A program made the position numbers and the translations under genes. Shown here piece after piece: positions 33,928 through 42,603 of a stretch of DNA of 64,000 bases; positions within the stretch are counted from its first letter, which is position 1; every line of letters starts with the position of its first letter. The notes under the pieces were generated by a model. It saw only the letters and a program-made list of their open reading frames with translations, was not told where the DNA came from and did not search any database. The stretch is from Bin87 sp963665395 (GTDB lineage Bacteria; Chloroflexota; Dehalococcoidia; Lucifugimonadales; UBA3495). The stretch covers positions 806,001 to 870,000 of the forward strand of contig OY762251.1 of the NCBI GenBank assembly GCA_963665395.2. The letters run 5' to 3'.

Positions 33928-34103
33928 CTAGGCGCAGGACTCCGAAAAGCTCCGGGGCGCAACCGGCCAGACCCTCAAAGCCTAACCCACTGCGCCAGCC
34001 GCCGGTTGCCATCCCCACGGCAAGCGCGGCAACCGCAGACCCACGGCCCCAATCCTGCCCATCCGCAAAATCCCGAAAATCCCGCTTCTCACATTCCCCC
34101 GCC
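33928..34103 (+). repeat. Left copy of a ~176-bp direct repeat
   Basis: Nearly the same sequence occurs at 35171-35347. Both start at GGCGCAGG, contain CTCAAAGCCTA, CCCACTGCGCCAGCCGCCGG and CCACGGCCCCAATCCTG, and end in CATTCCCCC. The last part is a TCAGAAGC-type repeat arm. The two copies flank two small genes. The rest of the gap up to 34279 has no gene. Confidence 0.8.
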
Positions 34104-34279
34104 GGGAGCGAACGCCTCCCGCCGCCGCAACTTGCCCGGTTGCCCGCGGCGGGCGTTTCTTTACCGCGTGTCAGCGTGCCGGGACGCCAACCCCGCGCCG
34201 GGAAACCCCTTTACAAACGCGGTCGTATTTGCTAGTAATGTAAACAGGTTACGCTAACCCTGAACGGGGAGATTACGCT

Positions 34280-34588
34280 ATGACCACCCCCACTAACAAA
34301 CTCCCGCCCGTGTCTTGGGATGACTTGCTGTCGGCTATCAGCCCACAGCGGGGATTTACCAGCGCCGACTTGCAGCGCGCCGTTACCGCCGTCGCTACCG
34401 CCCAGCAAGAGGGTCGCATCACCGATGAGCAAGCAGAAGAGGCCATCAAGATGCTGGCAGCTGTAGCAGTCAGCGGACAGGTGAACGCTATGGTTAGCGA
34501 CTTTTTCACGCCGGACGCTCAGGGACGGTTGGGCATACGCTTCGGCAGGGGCGGATTTTCCCGGCAGGGTGGCCTCTTCTCGTTTTGA
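34280..34588 (+). CDS. Small hypothetical protein in the direct-repeat cassette (gene 1)
   Basis: A 102-residue protein with GGGGAG upstream. It reads LPPVSWDDLLSAISPQRGFT, then LQRAVTAVATAQQEGRITDE and AEEAIKMLAAVAVSGQVNAM, i.e. three amphipathic helices with no signal or membrane segment. The C-terminus is Gly/Phe-rich (GRGGFSRQGGLFSF). It is followed after 17 bp by gene 2 and is probably co-transcribed. Unknown family; could be a small regulator or antitoxin-like protein. Confidence 0.55.
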   Translation: MTTPTNKLPPVSWDDLLSAISPQRGFTSADLQRAVTAVATAQQEGRITDEQAEEAIKMLAAVAVSGQVNAMVSDFFTPDAQGRLGIRFGRGGFSRQGGLFSF

Positions 34589-34605
34589 TACAGTGAGAGG
34601 GCATC

Positions 34606-35163
34606 ATGGCAAGCAACAGGGACGAATCCGAGCCGGAACATGATCCTGACCTGCCGGTTGCCTCGAACGATGCTGGCTCCGTTTCCGGCGATAGCGACGA
34701 CGCTATCGCCGATTCTGATATTGTACCGGTCCCAGCAGAGTTGATAGCGACCTTTCCGCCTGCCATCCAGGCACAGATTCACCGCAGCGCCGGTGAAGGC
34801 GGGGCTGTAACGCGACATTTCTCGGCGTCCACGTCGATGTCGATGATGCTGGGCAGCATCGTCAATCCCATCGCCGCCCAGGTAAACTCGCAGCACATCA
34901 CGGACATTATTGGCCTTACTGGCCGCGAGTTGGACCACGAATATGGTGACCGGAAGCAAACCAGGATTATCTTGGGCATACTAGCCGGCATGATCATATG
35001 CGGCGTATTCGCCGTTGCACTCGTCCTCATCTTCCAAGGGATTCTGGACTTCCTGCTGGAATCGCTGAAGCTCATACTCCCAATCATTGGCGGAATTGGG
35101 CTTGGGATTGCCATCGGATTCAGGATGGGGCTCAGGTCCGCCACTTCCCGTGGTCGTCGCTGA
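34606..35163 (+). CDS. Two-helix membrane protein in the direct-repeat cassette (gene 2)
   Basis: A 185-residue protein with GAGAGG before its ATG. The first ~50 residues are acidic and disordered (DESEPEHDPDLPVASND). A helical middle follows (TGRELDHEYGDRKQTRIIL), then two C-terminal membrane helices, LAGMIICGVFAVALVLIF and LILPIIGGIGLGIAIGF. The layout, a soluble part followed by a C-terminal membrane hairpin, is like membrane-acting effectors of small defence modules, but no family is recognised. It pairs with the 102-residue protein. Confidence 0.55.
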   Translation: MASNRDESEPEHDPDLPVASNDAGSVSGDSDDAIADSDIVPVPAELIATFPPAIQAQIHRSAGEGGAVTRHFSASTSMSMMLGSIVNPIAAQVNSQHITDIIGLTGRELDHEYGDRKQTRIILGILAGMIICGVFAVALVLIFQGILDFLLESLKLILPIIGGIGLGIAIGFRMGLRSATSRGRR

Positions 35164-35170
35164 ACGCCTG

Positions 35171-35347
35171 ACTTGGCGCAGGGTTCCGAAAAGCTCTGCG
35201 GCGCAACCACCCAGGCCCTCAAAGCCTAGCCCACTGCGCCAGCCGCCGGCTGCCCTCCCCACGGCAAGCATGGCCACCGCCGCCCCACGGCCCCAATCCT
35301 GACCATCCGCAAAATCCCGCAAATCCCGCTGCTGACATTCCCCCACC
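35171..35347 (+). repeat. Right copy of the ~176-bp direct repeat
   Basis: Counterpart of 33928-34103, about 85-90% identical by eye. It begins a few bases after the stop of the two-helix membrane protein gene. Confidence 0.8.
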
Positions 35348-35506
35348 GCCGGCGTCTCAACTCCATCGCTGCGGTTTGGCGATGGCATAGCCGTCGGGCT
35401 TCACGACGGGATCCGGGAGCTGATTGCGGCGCAAAGCATCTCGCCCGATAAGGAACAGTCGTGCGCCCCGACTGCCGGATATGCCACCGAGCGGGAAAGA
35501 GTTGCG

Positions 35507-35758
35507 ATGTCTCGTCATCCGGTGGATGATAGTCGGAGAAGCGCACACCAAAGAGATATTAAAAACCCCGGTCAAGCCCTTTCTTGTCAAGTATGTGAAT
35601 TCGTCCGAGTCCAGCTGGCCGCGCTCGCGGCGCCGCAACCGGCATCCAAACCGATTCCGAAGGAACGTGAGCAGATCCTGATAACATCGGCGGCTGGCAG
35701 CCCTCTTTCCAACAGGATGTCCCGCGTAGTAAAACTTGCAGAGAGAAAGCTGCGATGA
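35507..35758 (+). CDS. Small hypothetical protein coupled to the SNF2 helicase gene
   Basis: An 83-residue frame whose TGA overlaps the ATG of the helicase gene (ATGA at 35755), which supports it as a real upstream gene. It is hydrophilic, with a CQVCEFVRVQLAAL segment that could be a metal knuckle or simply chance. The ribosome site is weak (GGGAAAGAG, 8 bp upstream). No family recognised. The rest of the gap 35348-35506 shows nothing. Confidence 0.4.
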   Translation: MSRHPVDDSRRSAHQRDIKNPGQALSCQVCEFVRVQLAALAAPQPASKPIPKEREQILITSAAGSPLSNRMSRVVKLAERKLR

Positions 35759-38700
35759 TTATCCTCCACGCTGCACATCTGGGCGGGAAGCTGACCCTGT
35801 GGGAAGAGGACTCCGACCAGCCCTCGCAATCCGACCACACGCCCGATGGACAGCATCCTCGCTGCGCCGACGCCAGGCGTTTGGCTGAAACCGTCGGCGT
35901 CGTCTCCGAGCGCCCCGGCAACTCTCAGGCGGAAGCCACCATCTGGCTGCCCAGCCGCGGCAACAACCCGATACCGTCCGAAGCGTTGGCGGGTCCCGCG
36001 CCCAGGTCGAGGGCCAAGCCCCGCATCAAGCCCTGGCGCGTGCCGGTTCTCAGGCTTTCCGGCGCGCAGGCCATCGAACTGCTGCAACGCTGCCAGAACG
36101 GTCGCGTTCTAACGCCCGGCGTGGCGCTGGGTCTCGACGTAGTCTACTGGCGACACGTGATGCTCTTCGCCACCGGGCTCACCGTTCGGCAGCAGTTCCT
36201 GCCCAACGTCGTCCGGCACGGTGACATCACCAAGGCCGTGTGGACGCCGCTCTACGTCGGCGAGGATGCCCACCAGCTGGCCGAACTTACCAGCGCGATG
36301 CCGGCCACGGCCCGAGCCATGACCACCACTTCAGCAGATGGGCCACCAACGACCCCGCCGCTGGCCGTCCTCAAGGAGTTCATCTCCAACCTCGTGAACC
36401 ACATGGTTCGGCAGGACGCCAAGGGGGGCATTCCGGAGTTCGCCTCGGCGCACGACGCCTGGCTCCACGCCCTGAGGACGGCGGACGGCACCGTACACGC
36501 CGCCGGCGCCCAGCTCCAACAGCTGCGCCGGCAAGTGGCGGAATGGCACCGCCCCATCGCAGTGGCCGCCAACTCCCCCTACCGCCTGTGCCTCCGCCTT
36601 GAAGAACCGCCAGAACCTGACGAGGACGACCCACCCGCCGCTCTGCGTGAACAGGACTGGTACCTCCGCTACTTGCTCCAGCCCCACGACGACCACAGTC
36701 TCCTGCTGTCCGTTGACGCCGCCAAAGAGCGACAGTCGCCGGATTTCAACCCGGCCGAGTTCCTGCTCACCTCCCTGGCCCAGGCCGGCTCCGTGTGCCC
36801 ACCCGTCTCCGACAGCCTGAACCGACGAAATCCGGCCGGCGCACACCTTGACGCTGAACAGGCTCACCAATTCCTCACCCAGCAGGCGGTCGCGCTGCAG
36901 CAGGCCGGCTTTGGCGTGATGCTGCCCGCCTGGTGGACCCGCCGGGGAACGAAGAACCGTCCCATCATCCGGGCCGAAGTCCGCACCCCGTCGATGCAGG
37001 GCGGCGCCAACATGACGATGGCGTCGCTCATCGACCTCGATGTCCAAGTCGCCATGGGCGACGAGGTGATCGCAGCCGAGGAACTGTTCGAACTGGCCGA
37101 CCTGAAGGTGCCGCTGGTCCGCTTCCGCGGCCAGTGGGTCGAAATCGACGCTGACGAAATACGAGCTGCCGCCGACTTCTGGCGCAACCGCGACCGGCTC
37201 ACCCTGCGCGAAGCGGTCCGCATCGGACTGGGCGCCGACCAGCAGGCGGAAGCCGACAACGTCTCCCTGGCGACCACGGGCTGGCTCAGCGAGTTGCTGG
37301 AGGGACTCCAGCAGAAGAGCCGGATACGGCTGCTTGACGCGCCGCAGGAGTTCAGCGGCCAACTCCGCCCCTACCAGCAGTTGGGCTACTCGTGGCTGGA
37401 TTTCCTTCGCTGGTGGGGACTGGGCGCCTGCCTGGCCGACGACATGGGCCTCGGGAAAACCGTGCAAACCCTGGCCGCCATCCTGCGGGACCACCAGGAG
37501 GGCAACGAGAAACCCAACCTGCTGGTCTGCCCCACCTCCGTGATCAACAACTGGCAGCGCGAAGCGCAGAAGTTCACGCCCAGCCTCCCGGTGATGCTGC
37601 ACCACGGGCCGGGCCGCGAGCGCGGCGAAACGTTCGCTCAGCAAGCCGCCAAGCGCCAGATCGTCATCACCAGCTACGGCACCATGACGCGGGACCGGGA
37701 ACTGCTGGCTTCCGTCGATTGGCGCTCCGTCATCGTCGATGAGGCTCAAAACATCAAGAACCCCGTCACCCGACAGGCCCAGGCGGCTCGTTCGTTGTCC
37801 GCCGACTACCGCATTGCCCTCACCGGCACGCCGGTCGAAAACCACGTCGGCGACCTGTGGTCCATCATGCAGTTCCTGAACCCCGGCCTCTTGGGCTCCC
37901 AGGCGGAGTTCAAGCGCCGGTACTTCAACCCCATCCAAGCCAAGCGAGATGACGAAGCGACGGCGCAACTACAGAAGGCCACCGGGCCGTTCATCCTGCG
38001 CCGGCTGAAGACCGACCCCTCAATCATCGACGACCTGCCCGACAAGCGGGAGACCAAGCAGTACTGCAACCTCACCCGCGAACAGGTAACGCTCTACGAG
38101 GCCGTGCTGCGCGACGTGGAAACACGGCTGGAAGACGCCCAGGGCATGGCGCGCCGGGGTTCCATCCTCGACACGCTCGTCAGGCTGAAGCAGGTGTGCA
38201 ACCACCCCCGCCAGCTGCTGGGCGACAATTCGATCATCGCAGGTCGCTCCGGGAAGCTGGCCCGCCTGGAAGAGCTGCTGGACGAGATCATTCCCGCCGG
38301 AGACCGGGTCCTGATTTTCAGCCAGTTCGCCGAGATGGGCGCCATCCTGCAGCAGCACGTCCAGGAAACCTACGGCATCGAAACGCCCATGCTCCACGGC
38401 GGCATCTCCCGGAAGAACCGGGACCTCATGGTGGACCGCTTCCAGAACGACCCTGACGGCCCGCAGGTGTTCGTCCTGTCGCTGAAGGCCGGGGGTTCCG
38501 GACTGAACCTCCCTCGGGCCAACCACGTCATCCACTACGACCGCTGGTGGAACCCCGCCGTCGAGAACCAGGCCACCGACCGGGCCTTCCGCATCGGTCA
38601 GACCAAAGATGTCCACGTCCACAAGATGATCTGCGCCGGCACCCTCGAAGACCGCATTGACCTGATGATCGAGGCCAAGCAGCAGACCGCTGACCAGGTG

Positions 38701-38790
38701 GTGGGCACTACGTCGGAGCGCTGGCTCACCGAACTCTCGAACACCGAACTGCGGGAGGTGCTGGCCCTCAGCGCTGCGCCGGAAGACTGA
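35755..38790 (+). CDS. SNF2-family helicase (bacterial RapA/YwqA-like)
   Basis: A 1011-residue DNA translocase. The first half has the SNF2-associated domain found in bacterial members (opening ILHAAHLGGKLTLWEED; later PFMLPAWW-like FGVMLPAWWTRRGTKNRP). The ATPase half has LADDMGLGKTVQTLAAIL (563-580), DEAQNIKN (662-669), ALTGTPVENHVGDLWSIMQF, then the C-terminal lobe with FSQFAEMGAIL, LSLKAGGSGLNLPRANHVIH and TDRAFRIGQTKDVHVH. All motifs are intact. Such helicases are usually paired with a SWIM zinc-finger protein (ywqA-ywqB in Bacillus), as here. They are thought to remodel DNA-protein complexes; occurrence in defence islands is common. Confidence 0.9.
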   Translation: MIILHAAHLGGKLTLWEEDSDQPSQSDHTPDGQHPRCADARRLAETVGVVSERPGNSQAEATIWLPSRGNNPIPSEALAGPAPRSRAKPRIKPWRVPVLRLSGAQAIELLQRCQNGRVLTPGVALGLDVVYWRHVMLFATGLTVRQQFLPNVVRHGDITKAVWTPLYVGEDAHQLAELTSAMPATARAMTTTSADGPPTTPPLAVLKEFISNLVNHMVRQDAKGGIPEFASAHDAWLHALRTADGTVHAAGAQLQQLRRQVAEWHRPIAVAANSPYRLCLRLEEPPEPDEDDPPAALREQDWYLRYLLQPHDDHSLLLSVDAAKERQSPDFNPAEFLLTSLAQAGSVCPPVSDSLNRRNPAGAHLDAEQAHQFLTQQAVALQQAGFGVMLPAWWTRRGTKNRPIIRAEVRTPSMQGGANMTMASLIDLDVQVAMGDEVIAAEELFELADLKVPLVRFRGQWVEIDADEIRAAADFWRNRDRLTLREAVRIGLGADQQAEADNVSLATTGWLSELLEGLQQKSRIRLLDAPQEFSGQLRPYQQLGYSWLDFLRWWGLGACLADDMGLGKTVQTLAAILRDHQEGNEKPNLLVCPTSVINNWQREAQKFTPSLPVMLHHGPGRERGETFAQQAAKRQIVITSYGTMTRDRELLASVDWRSVIVDEAQNIKNPVTRQAQAARSLSADYRIALTGTPVENHVGDLWSIMQFLNPGLLGSQAEFKRRYFNPIQAKRDDEATAQLQKATGPFILRRLKTDPSIIDDLPDKRETKQYCNLTREQVTLYEAVLRDVETRLEDAQGMARRGSILDTLVRLKQVCNHPRQLLGDNSIIAGRSGKLARLEELLDEIIPAGDRVLIFSQFAEMGAILQQHVQETYGIETPMLHGGISRKNRDLMVDRFQNDPDGPQVFVLSLKAGGSGLNLPRANHVIHYDRWWNPAVENQATDRAFRIGQTKDVHVHKMICAGTLEDRIDLMIEAKQQTADQVVGTTSERWLTELSNTELREVLALSAAPED

Positions 38791-38834
38791 AGACGCCGCC
38801 CGCTCAACCTACCGAGCCAGGAAAGGTTTCCTCG

Positions 38835-39770
38835 ATGAGCTACTACGACTACGAATACGAATACACTCGCCCCATTGAGGTAAGGGGCGGCATCAGAGCC
38901 ACCTCCCGCCGGGGCGAGTTCGGCTCCAGCTGGTGGGCCAAACGCTGGATGCAGACCCTCGAACAGTTCCGCATCGGCGCCCGGTTGAGTCGGGGCCGGT
39001 CCTACGCCCGTCGGGGACAGGTCCTCTCAATTGATATACAAAACGGCGTAGTGGAAGCGCAGGTGCAGGGCAGCCGCAAGCGCCCCTACGACGTGGAGAT
39101 TGGCGTCAAGACCATTGGCCCTGAGGACTGGGAGCGGTTGCGCCAGGCGTTGGCCGAACAGCCGGTCGTCGCCGCCAGCCTGCTCTCCGGCCGGATGCCG
39201 GAAAACATCGAGGACACCTTCGAAGCCGTCGGCCTTTCGATGTTTCCCGGAAGGAGCGATGACCTCGAGACCGACTGCTCGTGTCCCGACTGGTCAAACC
39301 CATGCAAGCACATTGCCGCCGTGTACCTGCTGCTGGGCGAGGAGTTCGACCGCGACCCGTTCCTCATCTTCCGGATGCGGGGCATGGATCGCGAGGACCT
39401 GTTGGGCGAGGAGTTCCGCCGGTCGGCCCAGACCATCGAAGGGTCACCGCAGGCGCCCGAGCCACTGCCGGAAGACCCGGAAACGTTCTGGGCCAACCCG
39501 TTGCCGGCGTTGGCCGGCGCCGACCTCGGTACGGCGACGGCGCCCGAAATCCACGCCGCCCTGCCCCGGCAGTTGGGCCGGTTCCCCTTCTGGCAGGGCA
39601 GCCAGGACCTGACGGCCACCCTGGAGAAAATCTACGCGGCCGCCTCCCAAAAGGCCGCAGGCGTCTATCTCAACCAGGCCGAACCGCAGCCTGACGGGGA
39701 AAAGAATCCTCAAGGCAGGCGGGCGCACCGGCCCGCCAGGAGACGCCGCGTCGGGAATTCCGAAACTTGA
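38835..39770 (+). CDS. SWIM zinc-finger protein (YwqB-like)
   Basis: A 311-residue protein with the SWIM motif TDCSCPDWSNPCKHIAAVYL (CxC...CxH; first Cys at residue 148). The N-terminal part begins with GSSWWAKRWMQTLEQFRIGA and YDVEIGVKT, as in YwqB-type partners of SNF2 helicases. It follows the helicase after 44 bp, with AGGAAAGG upstream. The C-terminal 60 residues are variable and basic (RRAHRPARRRRVGNSET). Its expected role is to guide or modulate the helicase on nucleic acid. The stop overlaps a TTG start of the next frame. Confidence 0.85.
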   Translation: MSYYDYEYEYTRPIEVRGGIRATSRRGEFGSSWWAKRWMQTLEQFRIGARLSRGRSYARRGQVLSIDIQNGVVEAQVQGSRKRPYDVEIGVKTIGPEDWERLRQALAEQPVVAASLLSGRMPENIEDTFEAVGLSMFPGRSDDLETDCSCPDWSNPCKHIAAVYLLLGEEFDRDPFLIFRMRGMDREDLLGEEFRRSAQTIEGSPQAPEPLPEDPETFWANPLPALAGADLGTATAPEIHAALPRQLGRFPFWQGSQDLTATLEKIYAAASQKAAGVYLNQAEPQPDGEKNPQGRRAHRPARRRRVGNSET

Positions 39771-40595
39771 ACCGCCCTGCCCGTTACGACCTTTTGGCTT
39801 GCAACCTGGCGCTGGCCTCCATCGCGGCCTTGCTGATGACCGCGGTGGGAAGCAGCGTCAAGGTGGTGCAGATCCTCGAAGGAGCCAGCGTTGCCGGCTT
39901 CGACATCAACCTTGGGTTGGGCGCGGCCGTCAATCCCGGAGTCTTGACGGCGTCCGTGGTCATCTTCTTCTCCATGACGGCGGCCCCTGCTTTGCGTGAT
40001 TCACAACCGGCTCGACGACGGCGCCTTTGGCCGCACGTTGACGAGTGTCGTCAGCTGGCCCGCCACCATCGCGGCGTTCACGTTCTTTGTCCTGACGCTG
40101 GCGCTGGTGCCGCTTGCATTGGCGGTTGAGGTCGTTTGTGAACGGAACCGGCGGGCGGGCGCACCACCAGCACGCGCTACGGTACCAGAGTCAAAGGCCA
40201 GATCACAGAGCGGCGCCCGAGATGGGAAATGTGTATGTCGAGAGCTTTCCGAAAGCCGGCATCAGCCAGGGAGCGGTCCAAACTGTGATGGCCACGCTGG
40301 GCGTGCGGCGAGCAGACATCACCCGTATACGCAGGGAGGATATACCGCACCGGGTTGTCCAACCTGGACAGAATCACGCAGGATGCGAACGCGGTGTGAA
40401 TTTACGCGGCCCTCACCACCGCACGCGGCGGCTGAAGACGGTGAGCCGAGTACGGCGACGTACCGTCAGAACACCGGCAGCCACGAGCACGAGAATCGCC
40501 GAGCAACGCCAACACGACCTCCGACCGTTGAGAACAGAACCTCCGATATGTACAATCGAGTGCCACGAAAGCGAGTGGCAAGAAGGATCGCGTGA
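39767..40595 (+). pseudogene. Frameshifted membrane protein after the SWIM gene
   Basis: Starting at TTG 39767, the frame encodes two hydrophobic helices (LALASIAALLMTAVGSSVKV, LTASVVIFFSMTAAPALR), then loses sense at about 39993. One base later the frame from 39996 continues naturally as VIHNRLDDGAFGRTLTSV and a third helix TFFVLTLALVPLALAVEVV. The joined protein is a small three-helix membrane protein with a hydrophilic tail. After about 40150 the frame shows no clear protein character. Function unknown; it may have been part of the helicase/SWIM operon. Confidence 0.55.
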
Positions 40596-40733
40596 CCATA
40601 AAGTCGCCTACCCGGCGAAGATCACATGAATGACCGCCCGAACCGGACCTCGACTGCCGTGACGGCGCCCTGACCACAGAAGCACGCGCATTCCCGGTAC
40701 GCCACATGACCAGCCGACAACAGGAGGTCCACC

Positions 40734-41648
40734 TTGGCAGACCCTCAAAACGGCGCGCCGACCGACGACGGCATATCCGGCCTCCTGCGGGAAATCCGAA
40801 CCGTCAAACCCTACTCGGACAACCCGCGACACCGCCACTTCACGAACCAGAACGGGCACCGCCCCAGCAACGGCTACGGCCAGTCCTACTGCCGGTGCGG
40901 GGCGAAAAAATTTCCGTCAGCGCCGCGCTGCCCGACCTGCGCCTACGAGGATGGCCGGATTGACCGACGCACCATGCAGAGCCTACTCGATGCGCTGTCG
41001 GGAGAGCAACAGCATTCGAGCTACGGCTCCACAAGGTGCCAGTGCGGCCGAAACAAGCTGCCAAGCACCGGCCAATGCAAGCCCTGCGCCGTCGGGCGAG
41101 GCGTCCTGGAAATCAGCGTCGAACTCGGCGAAGAACCCTGCTCGAACTGTGGCGACGGCAAGAAACCGGCGTTCACCTACTGCACAGGATGCGCCATGGC
41201 CGAAGGGTACATTGACCAACAGGGCCAGGTCTCTCCCGACTGCCCGATGGACAAATGCCCGTGCGGCAACCTGAAGTACGCCGCCTACACCCAGTGTTCG
41301 AACTGCGCCAAGGGCATCACGGGATACCGCCATCAGGACTGGACCAACGGCCCCAACCCGGTCCGGATATTCAAGCCCCTGCCCCCGGCAGCGCCGCCAG
41401 AAAGGCCAACCAACGGGCCGGCTACGGGCAACGAGCCACAGAACACGCCAGCGGCGACGGAAGGCAAGACGCCAGAGGTGGAAGGATCACTGCCCTGCTG
41501 GCGCTGCGACAAGCCCACGCCAGCCACCAAAAGGTTCTGCGCGGAATGTCTCAACCAAATGGGCGCGCCTCCCGAAGCCTACGACAGCGACTTCAACGAC
41601 CGCTCCGAGCATGAAAAACGCCCCCTGCATATGCAGGGAAGAGGCTAG
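40734..41648 (+). CDS. Multi-zinc-ribbon protein (five Cys clusters)
   Basis: A 304-residue protein starting at TTG, with AGGAGG seven bases upstream. Five zinc-ribbon-like units follow in tandem: YCRCGAKKFPSAPRCPTC, CQCGRNKLPSTGQCKPC, CSNCGDGKKPAFTYCTGC, CPCGNLKYAAYTQCSNC and, after a Pro/Ala-rich linker, CWRCDKPTPATKRFCAEC. The spacing CxCG-x8-12-CxxC is regular in the first four. Linkers between units contain Asp/Gly-rich turns. No enzyme domain is present, so it is probably a nucleic-acid or protein-binding scaffold. I do not recognise the family. It lies between the SNF2/SWIM operon and the HTH-TPR regulator. Confidence 0.7.
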   Translation: MADPQNGAPTDDGISGLLREIRTVKPYSDNPRHRHFTNQNGHRPSNGYGQSYCRCGAKKFPSAPRCPTCAYEDGRIDRRTMQSLLDALSGEQQHSSYGSTRCQCGRNKLPSTGQCKPCAVGRGVLEISVELGEEPCSNCGDGKKPAFTYCTGCAMAEGYIDQQGQVSPDCPMDKCPCGNLKYAAYTQCSNCAKGITGYRHQDWTNGPNPVRIFKPLPPAAPPERPTNGPATGNEPQNTPAATEGKTPEVEGSLPCWRCDKPTPATKRFCAECLNQMGAPPEAYDSDFNDRSEHEKRPLHMQGRG

Positions 41649-41714
41649 CCGAGCCCTGAGCCAGAACCTCGCGACTATGCAACACCGCGTGCCCAACCGA
41701 GCGAGACCGACGTG

Positions 41715-42235
41715 ATGGTGGACGCACTCCCCGAGGCGATCAGCAACTTTTCACTGATGCACCGCGGCAACCCATGCGAATGTGGCTCCGCCCCTTGCAC
41801 ATCGGTCGTACCCAGAAGAACTGGGTCAGTCAGTAACTTGGCGAAGACCCCGGTACGGACGACGAGTTCCGCACCGGTCCGGAGAACGCTACGTGGCGAC
41901 AGCGCGGTAAAGGCCCGCTACGCGATCTCTACGAAAAGGACCTCATCTTCAGCGACGGTAACACCCGCCGGCATTCCGATGACTCCGACACAGAAGAGTG
42001 GCTGGAAGCGGCCCGCGTCTGGCAGAGACACGACACGAGGGGGCGCGCGATGCTGCCCAGGACGCTCTGGCGCCGGGGCACCCGACACAACTTCCTCGTC
42101 TGGTACGTGCCCAACTTCCAGGAACCGGAGTACATCCACATCGACGGCTATGAGGCCCACGTCACGCAGGAAGAACGCGATCAGCACCAAGCCATCGCGT
42201 GCGCACTCATCCCGTGGCTTGCGCCTCAAGGATAA
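41715..42235 (+). pseudogene. Degraded hypothetical gene with a frameshift
   Basis: The first part from ATG 41715 reads VDALPEAISNFSLMHRGNPC. From about 41840 the sensible frame is another one: GEDPGTDDEFRTGPENATWR, GPLRDLYEKDLIFSDGN, EEWLEAARVWQRHDT, then HNFLVWYVPNFQEPEYIHID and ALIPWLAPQG to a TAA at 42233-42235. The second frame has a stop just before it and no start codon, so a frameshift is likely. No family is recognised. The stretch 42236-42603 has only one weak frame (42268-42447) and no other visible feature. Confidence 0.45.
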
Positions 42236-42603
42236 ACGCTCGGGAGAGCCAGCCCGACGCCACAATAGTGGAGGACCGCAACCCTTCACTTCGGAACGAG
42301 CCCGAGCAAGGATTCAGCCACACGACGGATCTGTACCAGGTCGCCATCCCGACAGCCGGGCCACTCAACACACGGGAGGATGCGCCGCCCGTCAACGACC
42401 CGCGCATCGCCGCCATGCCGCTTTCGACGTTCATGCCGCTCGCGTAATCTCGCCGCGGGTCCCCGCCGGATATGCTCCCGAACGGGCCTTCCTCGTCATC
42501 GCAGCGCTTGTGGAACCACCCGCATGAAAGATGCCAGAGCACCATGCGGTATCGCCACACGAAGCCGTAACACACCTGAAAAACTGTCAGACGCCAAGCC
42601 TCG

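Noticed and set aside
36331..37968. 545-codon antisense frame over the SNF2 helicase gene
   Set aside because: Same shadow effect; the sense frame carries all helicase motifs.
40114..40629. 171-codon frame after the membrane pseudogene
   Set aside because: Composition changes along its length and no start signal is seen; it overlaps the other frame without a decisive reason to choose it.
42268..42447. 59-residue frame starting at GTG
   Set aside because: No ribosome site, no recognisable pattern, and it lies between two degraded regions.
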